Shown in pieces: positions 39,248 through 48,123 of a stretch of DNA of 64,000 nt. Made by a program: the position numbers and the translations under genes. The notes under the pieces were generated by a model, which was not told where the DNA came from, did not search any database, and saw only the letters and a list, made by a program, of their open reading frames with translations. How positions within the stretch are numbered: position 1 is the stretch's first letter; each line of letters opens with the position of its first letter. The DNA is from Candidatus Accumulibacter sp. ACC003 (lineage in GTDB: Bacteria; Pseudomonadota; Gammaproteobacteria; Burkholderiales; Rhodocyclaceae), in NCBI RefSeq assembly GCF_907163085.1, contig NZ_CAJQTX010000001.1, forward strand, positions 327,001-391,000, read 5' to 3'.

Positions 39248-41065
39248 ATGATGCGGCTGTATGCTCGCTTAACGACCACAAAACTGTTCGCCGCACACGC
39301 TCCTGTCCAGCTCAACGCATGGCCGCGTGACTCGTGTGGAGGGTGTTGGTCATGGCTTGTCCTCGCGCTGGCCTGCCTTGTTGGTCTCTCCTGCCCCGCA
39401 GTTTTTGCTGCCGATACCGACATCTTTGGTATTGGCACCGCCGCGAATCGCCCCGTTGCGCCGCCCGTGCCCACGGCGCAACAGCTGCCAGCTGTCCCAG
39501 CAGCGGTAGTGCCTGATGTCCGGACGATGCCCCCTCAGCTGTTCGACTATTCCTCGAATGTCAGTAGCGACGTCTTTGGGGCCAACCTTTTCAGCGGTGC
39601 CTTCGCGCGTGAAGGCGCTACGCAGTTCAATCCTGATTACGCGGTCGCTGTCGGCGACAAGATTCAGGTCCGTTTGTGGGGTGCATTCGAGTTTGATGCG
39701 CCATTGACCGTTGATCCCAAGGGCAACATCTTCATCCCGCACGTTGGTCCAGTACACGTATTGGGCGTACGCAATGAGGATCTGCAGCGTGTGGTTACAT
39801 CGGGCGCTAGTAAGGTTTTCCGTGCCAATGTGTCGAGTTATGCCAGCTTGGCCGCGGCTCAGCCGGTACGTATTTTCGTCAGTGGCTTTGTTAATCGCCC
39901 CGGCCTGTACAGTGGTACAAGCATGGACAGCCTGCTGCACTTTGTCGACCAGGCCGGCGGTATCGATCCCGAGCGAGGCTCCTTCCTTAATGTCCAAGTC
40001 AAGCGTGGAAACACAACGCGCGCCTCGGTCAGCCTCTACGATTTTTTGCTTGAGGGGCGGATTCCATTAATCCAGCTGTCGGATGGTGACGTCATCTTTG
40101 TTGGTGCCCGCCAGCATACCGTGAAAGTGACCGGGCTGGCCGAAAACGCCAAGCGATTCGAATTTGGCAAGCCCAGCTTGACGGTAGCTGAACTAATCAA
40201 GCTCGCCAAGCCTTCGCCACTGGCTACGCACGTTCGGGTAGTGCGCAATACGGGGACCGTAAAGAACACCGAATACTTCCCGCTTGCCGATGCGTCAATC
40301 GTTTCCCTACGAAATGGCGACGGGCTGGAGTTTACCTCCGACAAGAGGCCTGGCACCATCGCTGTCCGGGTGGAGGGCGAGCACGAGAGCGTTCATGAAT
40401 ACGTGCTACCTTATGGCACCAAGCTGGGCGCACTCGTTAGCCAAGTCAAGTTTTCCGACCGTTCTGACTCGCAGAACTTGCAGCTCTTCCGCCTGAGTGC
40501 CAAGGAGCGGCAGCGCGAGGCCCTCAAGACGACGCTCACATTTCTGGAGAATGCCGCCTTGACGGCACGTTCTGGGACCAATGAAGAAGCGAAACTGCGT
40601 AAGGAAGAGGCGGATCTGCTTCTCCAGTGGGTAGAGCGCGGCAAGAAGATTGAGCCATCTGGGCAGGTATATATCGCCCAGGCAGCTGATCGCGACCTAC
40701 TGCTACTAGAGGATGGCGACTTGCTCCGGGTCCCGACCAAGGATGGTCTGGTGCTGGTAGGTGGTGAGGTCATTTTTCCGAATACGATTGCCTACGACCC
40801 GTCTCAGAAACTTGCTGACTATATCCAGAACGCGGGTGGTTACACTCAGAACGCCGACGCCTCACGAGTAGTCGTTGCCCACCGGGATGGCAGCTTTGAC
40901 GAGGCCAAGGGCGGTTTTTTTGGCAGTGGCGAGCCTACTGTACGCCCGGGGGACCGGATCATGGTGCTGCCGAAGATTGACGTGAAGTCTCGCCAAATAT
41001 TCAGGGACGTGGTCGAGGCCTTGTTCCGGATTGCCGTCATTGTGGGGGTGGCGAATAATTTCTAG
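39248..41065 (+). CDS. kpsD: Outer-membrane polysaccharide export protein (Poly_export/SLBB, KpsD-like)
   Basis: This 605-residue exported protein has a hydrophobic signal (CWSWLVLALACLVGLSCPAVFA). A poly-export domain follows (NPDYAVAVGDKIQVRLWGAFEF; VDPKGNIFIPHVGPVHVLG), then several SLBB-type repeats and a C-terminal domain ending in a hydrophobic stretch. It is the outer-membrane/periplasmic channel of the capsule exporter. It starts six bases after kpsE. KpsD versus Wza/CtrA naming is uncertain, but the role is clear. Confidence 0.88.
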   Translation: MMRLYARLTTTKLFAAHAPVQLNAWPRDSCGGCWSWLVLALACLVGLSCPAVFAADTDIFGIGTAANRPVAPPVPTAQQLPAVPAAVVPDVRTMPPQLFDYSSNVSSDVFGANLFSGAFAREGATQFNPDYAVAVGDKIQVRLWGAFEFDAPLTVDPKGNIFIPHVGPVHVLGVRNEDLQRVVTSGASKVFRANVSSYASLAAAQPVRIFVSGFVNRPGLYSGTSMDSLLHFVDQAGGIDPERGSFLNVQVKRGNTTRASVSLYDFLLEGRIPLIQLSDGDVIFVGARQHTVKVTGLAENAKRFEFGKPSLTVAELIKLAKPSPLATHVRVVRNTGTVKNTEYFPLADASIVSLRNGDGLEFTSDKRPGTIAVRVEGEHESVHEYVLPYGTKLGALVSQVKFSDRSDSQNLQLFRLSAKERQREALKTTLTFLENAALTARSGTNEEAKLRKEEADLLLQWVERGKKIEPSGQVYIAQAADRDLLLLEDGDLLRVPTKDGLVLVGGEVIFPNTIAYDPSQKLADYIQNAGGYTQNADASRVVVAHRDGSFDEAKGGFFGSGEPTVRPGDRIMVLPKIDVKSRQIFRDVVEALFRIAVIVGVANNF

Positions 41066-41249
41066 GACGTCTTGACGATGGAGCATTGATTCTATCGTGC
41101 TGACTATAATGGCAGAAGATCGGTGTGAGCTTGAATGTCTTGTTCCGAGAACGGTTGGCGACCATACCGTCAGAATCGGAAAACGAACGTGTTGCATCGG
41201 CCGTCGTCGCACGACGTGGTGTTGTTGCCAATAACGGGATCAGATACAC
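41066..41249 (+). promoter_or_regulatory. Gap with a possible internal promoter before the coiled-coil genes
   Basis: The gap contains a perfect TATAAT at 41105-41110 in a locally AT-richer stretch, about 140 bases before the start at 41250. No well-spaced TTGACA-like box accompanies it, so a separate promoter is only suggested. Confidence 0.3.
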
Positions 41250-43340
41250 ATGAAGCTGGTAATCGCTACAGGTTGTCCTTGCACCGGTTGGGAACTGGTT
41301 GTTCCCACTTTGATCGACGCCGGGCTCGAAGCTGCGGTCGATGCTGTTTCCGTGTGGCAGGATCGACTATTGGCATCCAGTAGGGTCGAGGATCCGCTGC
41401 AATTACGGCAGTCCCTGCAGCCGGATATGGCAATGCAGGAAGAGCTTGCATCGCTGCTGACGGACGATCAATCCGACTCAGAGCGCCTAGTAGTCAACCG
41501 CTGCCCGTGGCTGCTCGACTTCTGGGTCGCCCGCTTTCCGGACGCGCAGTTCCTGCTGTTTTTTACGCGAGCTGAGACAGCCCTGGCACAGGCTTTGATG
41601 TGCGGCATTGATCCAATCCGTTTTATTAAGGACTGGGAGGCCAACACTCGTCATTTGATCCGCTTTCAGCGCCGTTATCGTCAGCGCGCTTTCCTGCTGA
41701 GTGCTGAGGCGGCTAACGAGAACCCACATAGGTTGGTCGATATCGCTCGAACAATCGGGCTTTCTCTGAGCGCCTCGACGGAGTTACTAAGCCGGGAAGT
41801 GTCGGCGGTCCGAGAGACGGAGCGTTTTCTGGCACAGCGTTTAATCGCTGGCAATCGCTTCATAAGTGCTCTGGAAATTGAGTTGGACGCGAGAGCGCAG
41901 CCATTAGGAGACCTGCTGCCTCAAGCCTCAGAAGTGGCCCTAGACGATTTGCTAAAATGCTATTTTCAGACGCGGCAAGATCGTCAACAGCTTCGGTCGG
42001 AATTGCACCATGTGTATAGCGATTTTGAGCGCTTGGCGTTGGAGAATAAAACGGTCGAGGGGATCCATAAAGGGATCTGCGCGCAGTTGGAGGCGTTCAA
42101 AGCCCGCGCGATGCAGTTGGAGCAGGCTTGTGAAGAACTGGAAGGCTCCAATCTGGCGCTGGATTTGAGCAGGCGGGAAGTGCTTGAAGATAATGGTCTT
42201 CTGCTCAGACAACTGCATGAGGTGCAGGAAGAACTAGAGAGGGTATTCTTGGAGAAGCAACAGCTGGGGCAGGCGCAAGCGGCGACGGGCGTGGAATTGC
42301 AGAAAGCCCATGCGCGGATGGTGCTGGTCGAGAATGCTCGGCAAGAGGGGGAGGTTAGCAAGCAGGCGCTGGAAGCCGACAACCGAAAAATTCTGGAAGA
42401 GAATGATCTACTGATCAGGCAATTGCACGAGGTTCAGGAAGAGCTCGAGAAGGTATTCTTGGAGAATCAACAGCTTGGCCAAGAACAAACGGCGACGGGT
42501 GTGGAGTTGCAGAAGGCCCATGTGCGGATGGTGCTGGTTGAGAATGCTCGGCAAGAGGGGGAAGTTAGCAAGCAGTCGCTGGAAGCCGACAACCGAAAAA
42601 TTCTGGAAGAGAATGATCTACTGATCAGGCAATTGCACGAGGTACAGGAAGAACTCGAGAAGGTATTCTTGGAGAAGCAACAGCTTGGGCAGGCACAAAC
42701 GGCGACGGGTGTGGAGTTGCAGAAGGTCCAGGCGCGGATGGTAGAGCTCGAGAACGCTCGTGAAGAACTGGAAGGGAGTAATCAGTCGCTTGAAACGAAT
42801 GGGAAGCAACTTCTGGGAGAGAAGGAATTGCTCCTCATACAACTTCATCAAGTTCAGGAAGAGCTTGAGTTCTACTTCCTAAAATATCAGGAAACTCTGA
42901 CTCTTCAAAACCCGGTATCCGAGGAGAAGTCCTCAGAAGCGGAGGGCGCCACCGAGCGAGCACCCGAGGCACAACTAAAAGCGCAGGAGAAGAATGCCAC
43001 TGCGTGGACAAACCAAAAACTCATACGTACACTTGTCCAACCGTTCAAGCGTGCGGACAGAGGGAAAGAGAAGCTTCGCAGACAGGTTGAGGTGCTCAAT
43101 CAATCCGGGCTGTTTGACCAGAGGTGGTATCTGTCGGAATATCCCGATGTTGCCTCCGCCAGGGTTGATCCCGCAGAACACTATCTCCGCTTTGGCGCTG
43201 GCGAAGGTCGCAATCCATCTCCTAGGTTTGACACTATGTACTATCTTCAATCCAATCCGGACGTCGCTGCAGCTGGCGTTAACCCGCTCCTCCACTACAT
43301 CGAATTCGGCATTTCGGAAGGAAGGCAAGCATGCGGCTAG
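41250..43340 (+). CDS. Sulfotransferase-like domain plus repeat coiled coil plus 'NPDV' C-terminal repeats
   Basis: This 696-residue protein has three parts. The N-terminal 190 residues resemble a degenerate sulfotransferase (loop IATGCPCTGWELV where the PAPS loop would be; FPDAQFLLFFTRAETAL like the 3'-phosphate site). Residues about 240-620 are a charged coiled coil built on four near-identical 70-residue units (LHEVQEELE-VFLE; codons recurring at 42213, 42423, 42633, 42843). The C-terminal 75 residues contain two copies of an FDxxxYLxxxPDV...HYxxFGxxEGR motif, found in some surface-polysaccharide enzymes. Transferase activity is uncertain. It overlaps the next gene by ten bases. Confidence 0.72.
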   Translation: MKLVIATGCPCTGWELVVPTLIDAGLEAAVDAVSVWQDRLLASSRVEDPLQLRQSLQPDMAMQEELASLLTDDQSDSERLVVNRCPWLLDFWVARFPDAQFLLFFTRAETALAQALMCGIDPIRFIKDWEANTRHLIRFQRRYRQRAFLLSAEAANENPHRLVDIARTIGLSLSASTELLSREVSAVRETERFLAQRLIAGNRFISALEIELDARAQPLGDLLPQASEVALDDLLKCYFQTRQDRQQLRSELHHVYSDFERLALENKTVEGIHKGICAQLEAFKARAMQLEQACEELEGSNLALDLSRREVLEDNGLLLRQLHEVQEELERVFLEKQQLGQAQAATGVELQKAHARMVLVENARQEGEVSKQALEADNRKILEENDLLIRQLHEVQEELEKVFLENQQLGQEQTATGVELQKAHVRMVLVENARQEGEVSKQSLEADNRKILEENDLLIRQLHEVQEELEKVFLEKQQLGQAQTATGVELQKVQARMVELENAREELEGSNQSLETNGKQLLGEKELLLIQLHQVQEELEFYFLKYQETLTLQNPVSEEKSSEAEGATERAPEAQLKAQEKNATAWTNQKLIRTLVQPFKRADRGKEKLRRQVEVLNQSGLFDQRWYLSEYPDVASARVDPAEHYLRFGAGEGRNPSPRFDTMYYLQSNPDVAAAGVNPLLHYIEFGISEGRQACG
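42213..42860 (+). repeat. 210-bp (70-codon) tandem repeats, four units
   Basis: The sequence encoding LHEVQEELE recurs at exact 210-base intervals (42213, 42423, 42633, 42843). The second and third units are nearly identical in DNA; the outer units are more diverged. It encodes the coiled coil of the sulfotransferase-like protein. Confidence 0.85.
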
Positions 43341-46111
43341 AAAATCAAGCTCTTATGAACCGCGTGGAAAATGGATCAACCGCATCGGAGTGGGAGACGC
43401 ATCAGGTGGTTGATGCCGTTGTGCATCTTGGCTCTGGCCAATGTAGCGAACTTGATGCCTATCTGCTCTTACAGCCGAAAAGGATCGTCTTGGTTGAGGC
43501 TGACGCGCTAGTCGCCGCAGCCTTGCGGGTGCGGACGGCTGATCTGCCCAATGTGGAGGTGATATGCAATGCCGTTGCTGGCATCGCAGGCCCGGCCGTT
43601 CTTCATCGTTACAGTCTGCCCGAAACCAGCAGCCTTCACCCGGCCACTGGCCTATTGCAGCTCTTGCCGGGGCTGAAACCTCTGGACGAAATTCCGATTG
43701 AAGCGGTTGCTCCCGCTATCTTGCTCGAACCGCTGCAGTTGACGGTTCAAGAGAACAATCTGCTCGTTATTGACCTGCCCAGCGAAGAGCTGCCCGTTTT
43801 GCGGGCGTTGTGGGAAGCGACACAATTGCAACTGTTTAGCCAAGTGCAACTGCGTTGTGGCCGTGAGCCCCTTTACGAAGGCGCTGAGCCCGCAACACGC
43901 ATAGTGCGGTGGTTGGGCGAACATGGCTACGACTTATTGTCGGAAGATGACAGCCAGGAGCACGAGTACCCGTGCTGGACACTTCAGCGCAATACCTTGC
44001 AAGTCGCCAACCTAGCGATGGGGCAACAGTTGGCCGGTTTAGAGGCGCAGTTGAAGCAGTTAGACCAGAACAACGATGAGCAAGCAGTGGCGCTCGCCGA
44101 GCAGAAGGCCCAACTGGAACAAGTCAACCAGGCGAAAGCGGCCCAGGAAAAGCTCGCTGCCGAACGGCAGGTGCAGATTCAGCAGCTCACCCAGGCGCGG
44201 GACGAGCAGGCCAAGCTGACCGGCGAGCGTCAGGCTCAACTAGACAAGCTGCAGCAGGAGCGTGACGCCGCGACCAAGCAGGTCGCCGAGCAGAAGGCCC
44301 AACTGGAACAAGCCAACCAGGCGAAAGCGGCCCAGGAGAAGCTCGCTGGCGAACGGCAGGTGCAGATTCAGCAGCTCACCCAGGCGCGGGACGAGCAGGC
44401 CAAGCTGACCGGCGAGCGTCAGGCTCAACTAGACAAGCTGCAGCAGGAGCGTGACGCCGCGACCAAGCAGGTCGCCGAGCAGAAGGCCCAACTGGAACAA
44501 GCCAACCAGGCGAAAGCGGCCCAGGAGAAGCTCGCTGGCGAACGGCAGGTGCAGATTCAGCAGCTCACCCAGGCGCGGGACGAGCAGGCCAAGCTGACCG
44601 GCGAGCGTCAGGCTCAACTAGACAAGCTGCAGCAGGAGCGTGACGCCGCGACCAAGCAGGTCGCCGAGCAGAAGGCCCAACTGGAACAAGCCATCCAGGC
44701 GAAAGCGGCCCAGGAAAAGCTCGCTGCCGACCGGCAAGTGCAGATTCAGCAGCTCACTCAGGCTCGCGACGCGGCGACCAAGCAAGTCACCGAGCAGAAA
44801 GCCCAACTAGAGCAAGCCAACCAGGCGAAAGCGGCCCAGGAGAAGCTCGCTGGCGAACGGCAGGTGCAGATTCAGCAGCTCACCCAGGCGCGGGACGAGC
44901 AGGCCAAGCTGACCGGCGAGCGTCAGGCTCAACTAGACAAGCTGCAGCAGGAGCGTGACGCCGCGACCAAGCAGGTCGCCGAGCAGAAGGCCCAACTGGA
45001 ACAAGCCAACCAGGCGAAAGCGGCCCAGGAGAAGCTCGCTGGCGAACGGCAGGTGCAGATTCAGCAGCTCACCCAGGCGCGGGACGAGCAGGCCAAGCTG
45101 ACCGGCGAGCGTCAGGCTCAACTAGACAAGCTGCAGCAGGAGCGTGACGCCGCGACCAAGCAGGTCGCCGAGCAGAAGGCCCAACTGGAACAAGCCAACC
45201 AGGCGAAAGCGGCCCAGGAGAAGCTCGCTGGCGAACGGCAGGTGCAGATTCAGCAGCTCACCCAGGCGCGGGACGAGCAGGCCAAGCTGACCGGCGAGCG
45301 TCAGGCTCAACTAGACAAGCTGCAGCAGGAGCGTGACGCCGCGACCAAGCAGGTCGCCGAGCAGAAGGCCCAACTGGAACAAGCCATCCAGGCGAAAGCG
45401 GCCCAGGAAAAGCTCGCTGCCGACCGGCAAGTGCAGATTCAGCAGCTCACTCAGGCTCGCGACGCGGCGACCAAGCAAGTCACCGAGCAGAAAGCCCAAC
45501 TAGAGCAAGCCAACCAGGCGAAAGCGGCCCAGGAGAAGCTCGCTGGCGAACGGCAGGTGCAGATTCAGCAGCTCACCCAGGCGCGGGACGAGCAGGCCAA
45601 GCTGACCGGCGAGCGTCAGGCTCAACTAGACAAGCTGCAGCAGGAGCGTGACGCCGCGACCAAGCAGGTCGCCGAGCAGAAGGCCCAACTGGAACAAGCC
45701 ATCCAGGCGAAAGCGGCCCAGGAAAAGCTCGCTGCCGACCGGCAAGTGCAGATTCAGCAGCTCACTCAGGCTCGCGACGCGGCGACCAAGCAAGTCACCG
45801 AGCAGAAAGCCCAACTGGAACAAGCCAACGAGGCGAAAGCGGCCCAGGAAAAGCTCGCTGCCGAACGGCAGGTGCAGATTCAACAGAAGGCAGAGTCTCA
45901 GGAAGAACAGAACAAGCTGATCGAGGCGAAACAGGCCGAAATGAACACGCTACAGGCATCTCTGCGGGATGAAAAAGTGCGCGGTGGCCAACTGGAGGCC
46001 AAGCTAACCGCGATGGAAGCATGCCAGTGCCTTCTAAGAGAAGAAATGTCTCGGGCTGAAGGCCAAATCGAGCTGATCAAGGATCTGCTCTTGCGCGATG
46101 GGGGCTTATGA
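43331..46111 (+). CDS. FkbM-like methyltransferase domain fused to a giant repeat-built coiled coil
   Basis: This is a 926-residue protein. Residues about 25-215 look like a class I methyltransferase of FkbM type (VVHLGSGQCSELDAY as motif I, IVLVEADA as motif II, VEVICNAVAG, and LLVIDLPSEELPVLRALW). Residues 257-853 are an uninterrupted Gln/Lys/Glu/Ala-rich heptad-like array of 63- and 42-residue units (EQKAQLEQANQAKAAQEKLA...), followed by another coiled stretch to the end. There is no signal peptide or membrane helix, so it is cytoplasmic. Its place behind the KpsMTED exporter and the coil-plus-enzyme layout recall WbdD, whose coiled coil sets O-antigen length (inference). It overlaps its neighbours at both ends. 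Confidence 0.8.
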   Translation: MRLENQALMNRVENGSTASEWETHQVVDAVVHLGSGQCSELDAYLLLQPKRIVLVEADALVAAALRVRTADLPNVEVICNAVAGIAGPAVLHRYSLPETSSLHPATGLLQLLPGLKPLDEIPIEAVAPAILLEPLQLTVQENNLLVIDLPSEELPVLRALWEATQLQLFSQVQLRCGREPLYEGAEPATRIVRWLGEHGYDLLSEDDSQEHEYPCWTLQRNTLQVANLAMGQQLAGLEAQLKQLDQNNDEQAVALAEQKAQLEQVNQAKAAQEKLAAERQVQIQQLTQARDEQAKLTGERQAQLDKLQQERDAATKQVAEQKAQLEQANQAKAAQEKLAGERQVQIQQLTQARDEQAKLTGERQAQLDKLQQERDAATKQVAEQKAQLEQANQAKAAQEKLAGERQVQIQQLTQARDEQAKLTGERQAQLDKLQQERDAATKQVAEQKAQLEQAIQAKAAQEKLAADRQVQIQQLTQARDAATKQVTEQKAQLEQANQAKAAQEKLAGERQVQIQQLTQARDEQAKLTGERQAQLDKLQQERDAATKQVAEQKAQLEQANQAKAAQEKLAGERQVQIQQLTQARDEQAKLTGERQAQLDKLQQERDAATKQVAEQKAQLEQANQAKAAQEKLAGERQVQIQQLTQARDEQAKLTGERQAQLDKLQQERDAATKQVAEQKAQLEQAIQAKAAQEKLAADRQVQIQQLTQARDAATKQVTEQKAQLEQANQAKAAQEKLAGERQVQIQQLTQARDEQAKLTGERQAQLDKLQQERDAATKQVAEQKAQLEQAIQAKAAQEKLAADRQVQIQQLTQARDAATKQVTEQKAQLEQANEAKAAQEKLAAERQVQIQQKAESQEEQNKLIEAKQAEMNTLQASLRDEKVRGGQLEAKLTAMEACQCLLREEMSRAEGQIELIKDLLLRDGGL
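44099..45890 (+). repeat. Nested tandem repeat array (189-bp and 126-bp units in 693-bp blocks)
   Basis: Units begin at 44099, 44288, 44477 (189 bp each), 44666 (126 bp), 44792, 44981, 45170 (189), 45359 (126), 45485 (189), 45674 (126), with a partial unit from 45800. The order L-L-L-S, L-L-L-S, L-S shows that a 693-bp block was duplicated and then partly repeated. Many units appear identical even at third codon positions, which indicates recent expansion. Every unit length is a multiple of three and of 21 bases (7 codons), so heptad phase is preserved. Confidence 0.93.
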
Positions 46112-47604
46112 TCAAGTCAAGCAAGCACATGACAGCGCTAGTAGAACGGAAAAACAAGAGTAAAGGAAAGAAGCGGGGGAAAGGACCAGGACACCAGATG
46201 TTGTCGACGCCTCTAGTTGCACCCACGGCCGTACATTTGGATCATCCCCCACTTGCAGGGTCTCTCACGGAAAGCCTTGGTGCGATACCGACCGAGTCGA
46301 ACTTTGTCCCATACGACGAGAATCTGTTGGGACGTGCTCGCACTCAATGGCAATTTGGCGACTGGGATAGCCTTGCTAAGCTTGACTTCAACATGCTGCA
46401 GCATCATCCAGACCGCGCCAAACTAGCCTTGCTTGCTGCTGCCGGCCAGCAGCAACAGGGCGATACGGATGTCGCCCGGCAGTTCCTTCATCTGGCACAA
46501 GACTGGGGATGCGGCAAGCGTTTGATTGGCCAGATAATGGTTGCCGGTGTCTACAACAGCTTGGGTCGCGCCGCCGCAGCGGGAAATGATACGACACGCA
46601 TGCTACACCATTTTGAAATGGCCATAGCAACGGGCGCACCAAGTGCCGATGTTCGGCTGATTACACCGGCACGCATCCGCCAACAGCTTGCGCAGCTTGG
46701 CTTGCTGGGTGAGAAATGCGAGCCTCAAGCAGTGGGCTCAAATACCGCCTTGCCGGGGGCGGCTGCATCGATCGGTCAGTCGCGGCAGACGATGAGCGAG
46801 CACCTCAAGGTACAAAGCGCTGCCATTGCCGAGCAAATGAAGAAGCAAGGTGCCGATGTCGCCAACCTAAGCAAGGCGCTTGAGAGGACGTTCAGGAAGG
46901 AAATTCTCAATGCTACGAAGCAGATCGAAGCCTTCATCAGTTTGCAAAGCTACATGAACGGCGGCGATTTATCGCCGGATATGCATGGTTGGCCAATCAG
47001 TCCCGATTTTGCTGTTTATCTTATTGAGTTGCTCGAAACGAACGACTATGACCTGATAATTGAGTTTGGCTCGGGTACGTCCACTGTTCTCATCGCCAAA
47101 ACTCTCGCCAAGATCGCCGCTCGTCGTCAAGGCGGGCTTCCGGCGCAGCAGGTTGCATTTGAGCACCTCAATGAGTATCAGCGAAAGACCGTATCTGCTC
47201 TTCAAAAAGCGGGCTTTGCTGATTCGGTGCAATTAGAGCTTTCCCCACTGGAGCCTTTTGCCGCTGACAATGGCAAAATCTATTCTTATTACTCGTGCTG
47301 TGACGTCATCGCTCAACTTGCGCTGCGTTTTCTGCGGGATGGCTTACGGGTGCTCGTGATGGTTGATGGACCACCAGGTTCGACCGGGAAGCACGCGCGT
47401 TACCCTGCGCTACCCTTGGTGCACTCGCATTTTGTTGGCGCGCAGGTTGACGTGTTGCTTGACGATTACATCCGCGACGATGAGAGAGAAGTCGCGCAGC
47501 TCTGGCTAAAAGATATTGAACGTTGGGGCCTGATTGGATGTTTGATCGAGGAAACGATGGAAAAAGATGCATGTTTGCTAACTATTAGGAGTCAGTCGGC
47601 TTAG
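46108..47604 (+). CDS. TPR-like / class I methyltransferase protein of the polysaccharide locus
   Basis: This 498-residue protein has a very basic N-terminus (KNKSKGKKRGKG). A helical repeat region resembling TPR follows (about residues 70-210), then a short coil (about 225-275). The C-terminal domain has the SAM-binding motif DLIIEFGSGTSTVLIAKTLA (about 315-335), an acidic loop VAFEHLNEYQ and VLVMVDGPPGSTGKHARYPALPL. It overlaps the upstream stop by four bases (ATGA). A SAM-dependent modification of glycan or lipid carrier is plausible but not shown. Confidence 0.75.
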   Translation: MIKSSKHMTALVERKNKSKGKKRGKGPGHQMLSTPLVAPTAVHLDHPPLAGSLTESLGAIPTESNFVPYDENLLGRARTQWQFGDWDSLAKLDFNMLQHHPDRAKLALLAAAGQQQQGDTDVARQFLHLAQDWGCGKRLIGQIMVAGVYNSLGRAAAAGNDTTRMLHHFEMAIATGAPSADVRLITPARIRQQLAQLGLLGEKCEPQAVGSNTALPGAAASIGQSRQTMSEHLKVQSAAIAEQMKKQGADVANLSKALERTFRKEILNATKQIEAFISLQSYMNGGDLSPDMHGWPISPDFAVYLIELLETNDYDLIIEFGSGTSTVLIAKTLAKIAARRQGGLPAQQVAFEHLNEYQRKTVSALQKAGFADSVQLELSPLEPFAADNGKIYSYYSCCDVIAQLALRFLRDGLRVLVMVDGPPGSTGKHARYPALPLVHSHFVGAQVDVLLDDYIRDDEREVAQLWLKDIERWGLIGCLIEETMEKDACLLTIRSQSA

Positions 47605-48123
47605 ATTGGCAAGATATCTGGAGACGGTCTGCGCCTTCTGTTTTCGTCGCCGCGCGCTATGGCGGTGATTTTGCACTGACGGACATTTTTCTGAGACTCG
47701 TTTGATATGAAAGTGACTAATTCGTATAGCGCTTTGCCGGGTTTAGGTCGTTTCGTGTGGAAAGGACCCGGTGAAGCGTATACCCCTGAGCCGATCCCTG
47801 CGTGTGCCCCACCTCTAGCCCGCCACCGAGGGGTGGGAAAGCCCTCTCCGGTGGACGAGTTCTGGCGCTGGCCGCGAAAAGCCGCAACGAGCCCCAAGGC
47901 ATTGATCTTATTAGCATTGCGGACTCAGGTTCGCTTCGCTAGGCTACGCCCGCCCTTGAAAGCGCCCTCAACGCTTACGACGCCGCGTCTCTCGGTTGGC
48001 GCGGGTGCATGGTGGCCGAAGAATGCTGACACCCGTTCCACACGAAATGGCCTAGGGCAAAAGATGCGCGTGGGTGTCATCATTACAAAATAAAAACATT
48101 ATATATACATGGTGGAGTTAAAA
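47605..48123. other. Intergenic region holding a candidate ISL3-related miniature element
   Basis: No gene is supported. Most of it is the inverted-repeat-bounded segment 47739-48058; the last 60 bases are AT-rich (ATTATATATACAT) and probably carry the promoter of the glycosyltransferase genes. Confidence 0.5.
47739..48058. mobile_element. Candidate non-autonomous element with ISL3-type ends (about 320 bp)
   Basis: The left end GGGTTTAGGTCGTTTCGTGT (47739 onward) is identical to the left end of the intact ISL3 element at 52088. The right end, read on the other strand, is GCCCTAGGCCATTTCGTGTG, an inverted version sharing the TTTCGTGTGGAA core. Both point inward. No transposase is encoded and I see no flanking duplication. 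It may be a MITE or an internally deleted ISL3 copy. Confidence 0.6.

Noticed and set aside
44240..45883. Series of identical 62-residue minus-strand open frames
   Set aside because: They are exact antisense shadows of the coiled-coil repeat units, low-complexity Leu/Gly/Arg sequence without ribosome sites.
44099..45890. CRISPR-like array
   Set aside because: The repeats are 126-189 bp, contiguous, in frame, and without unique spacers.
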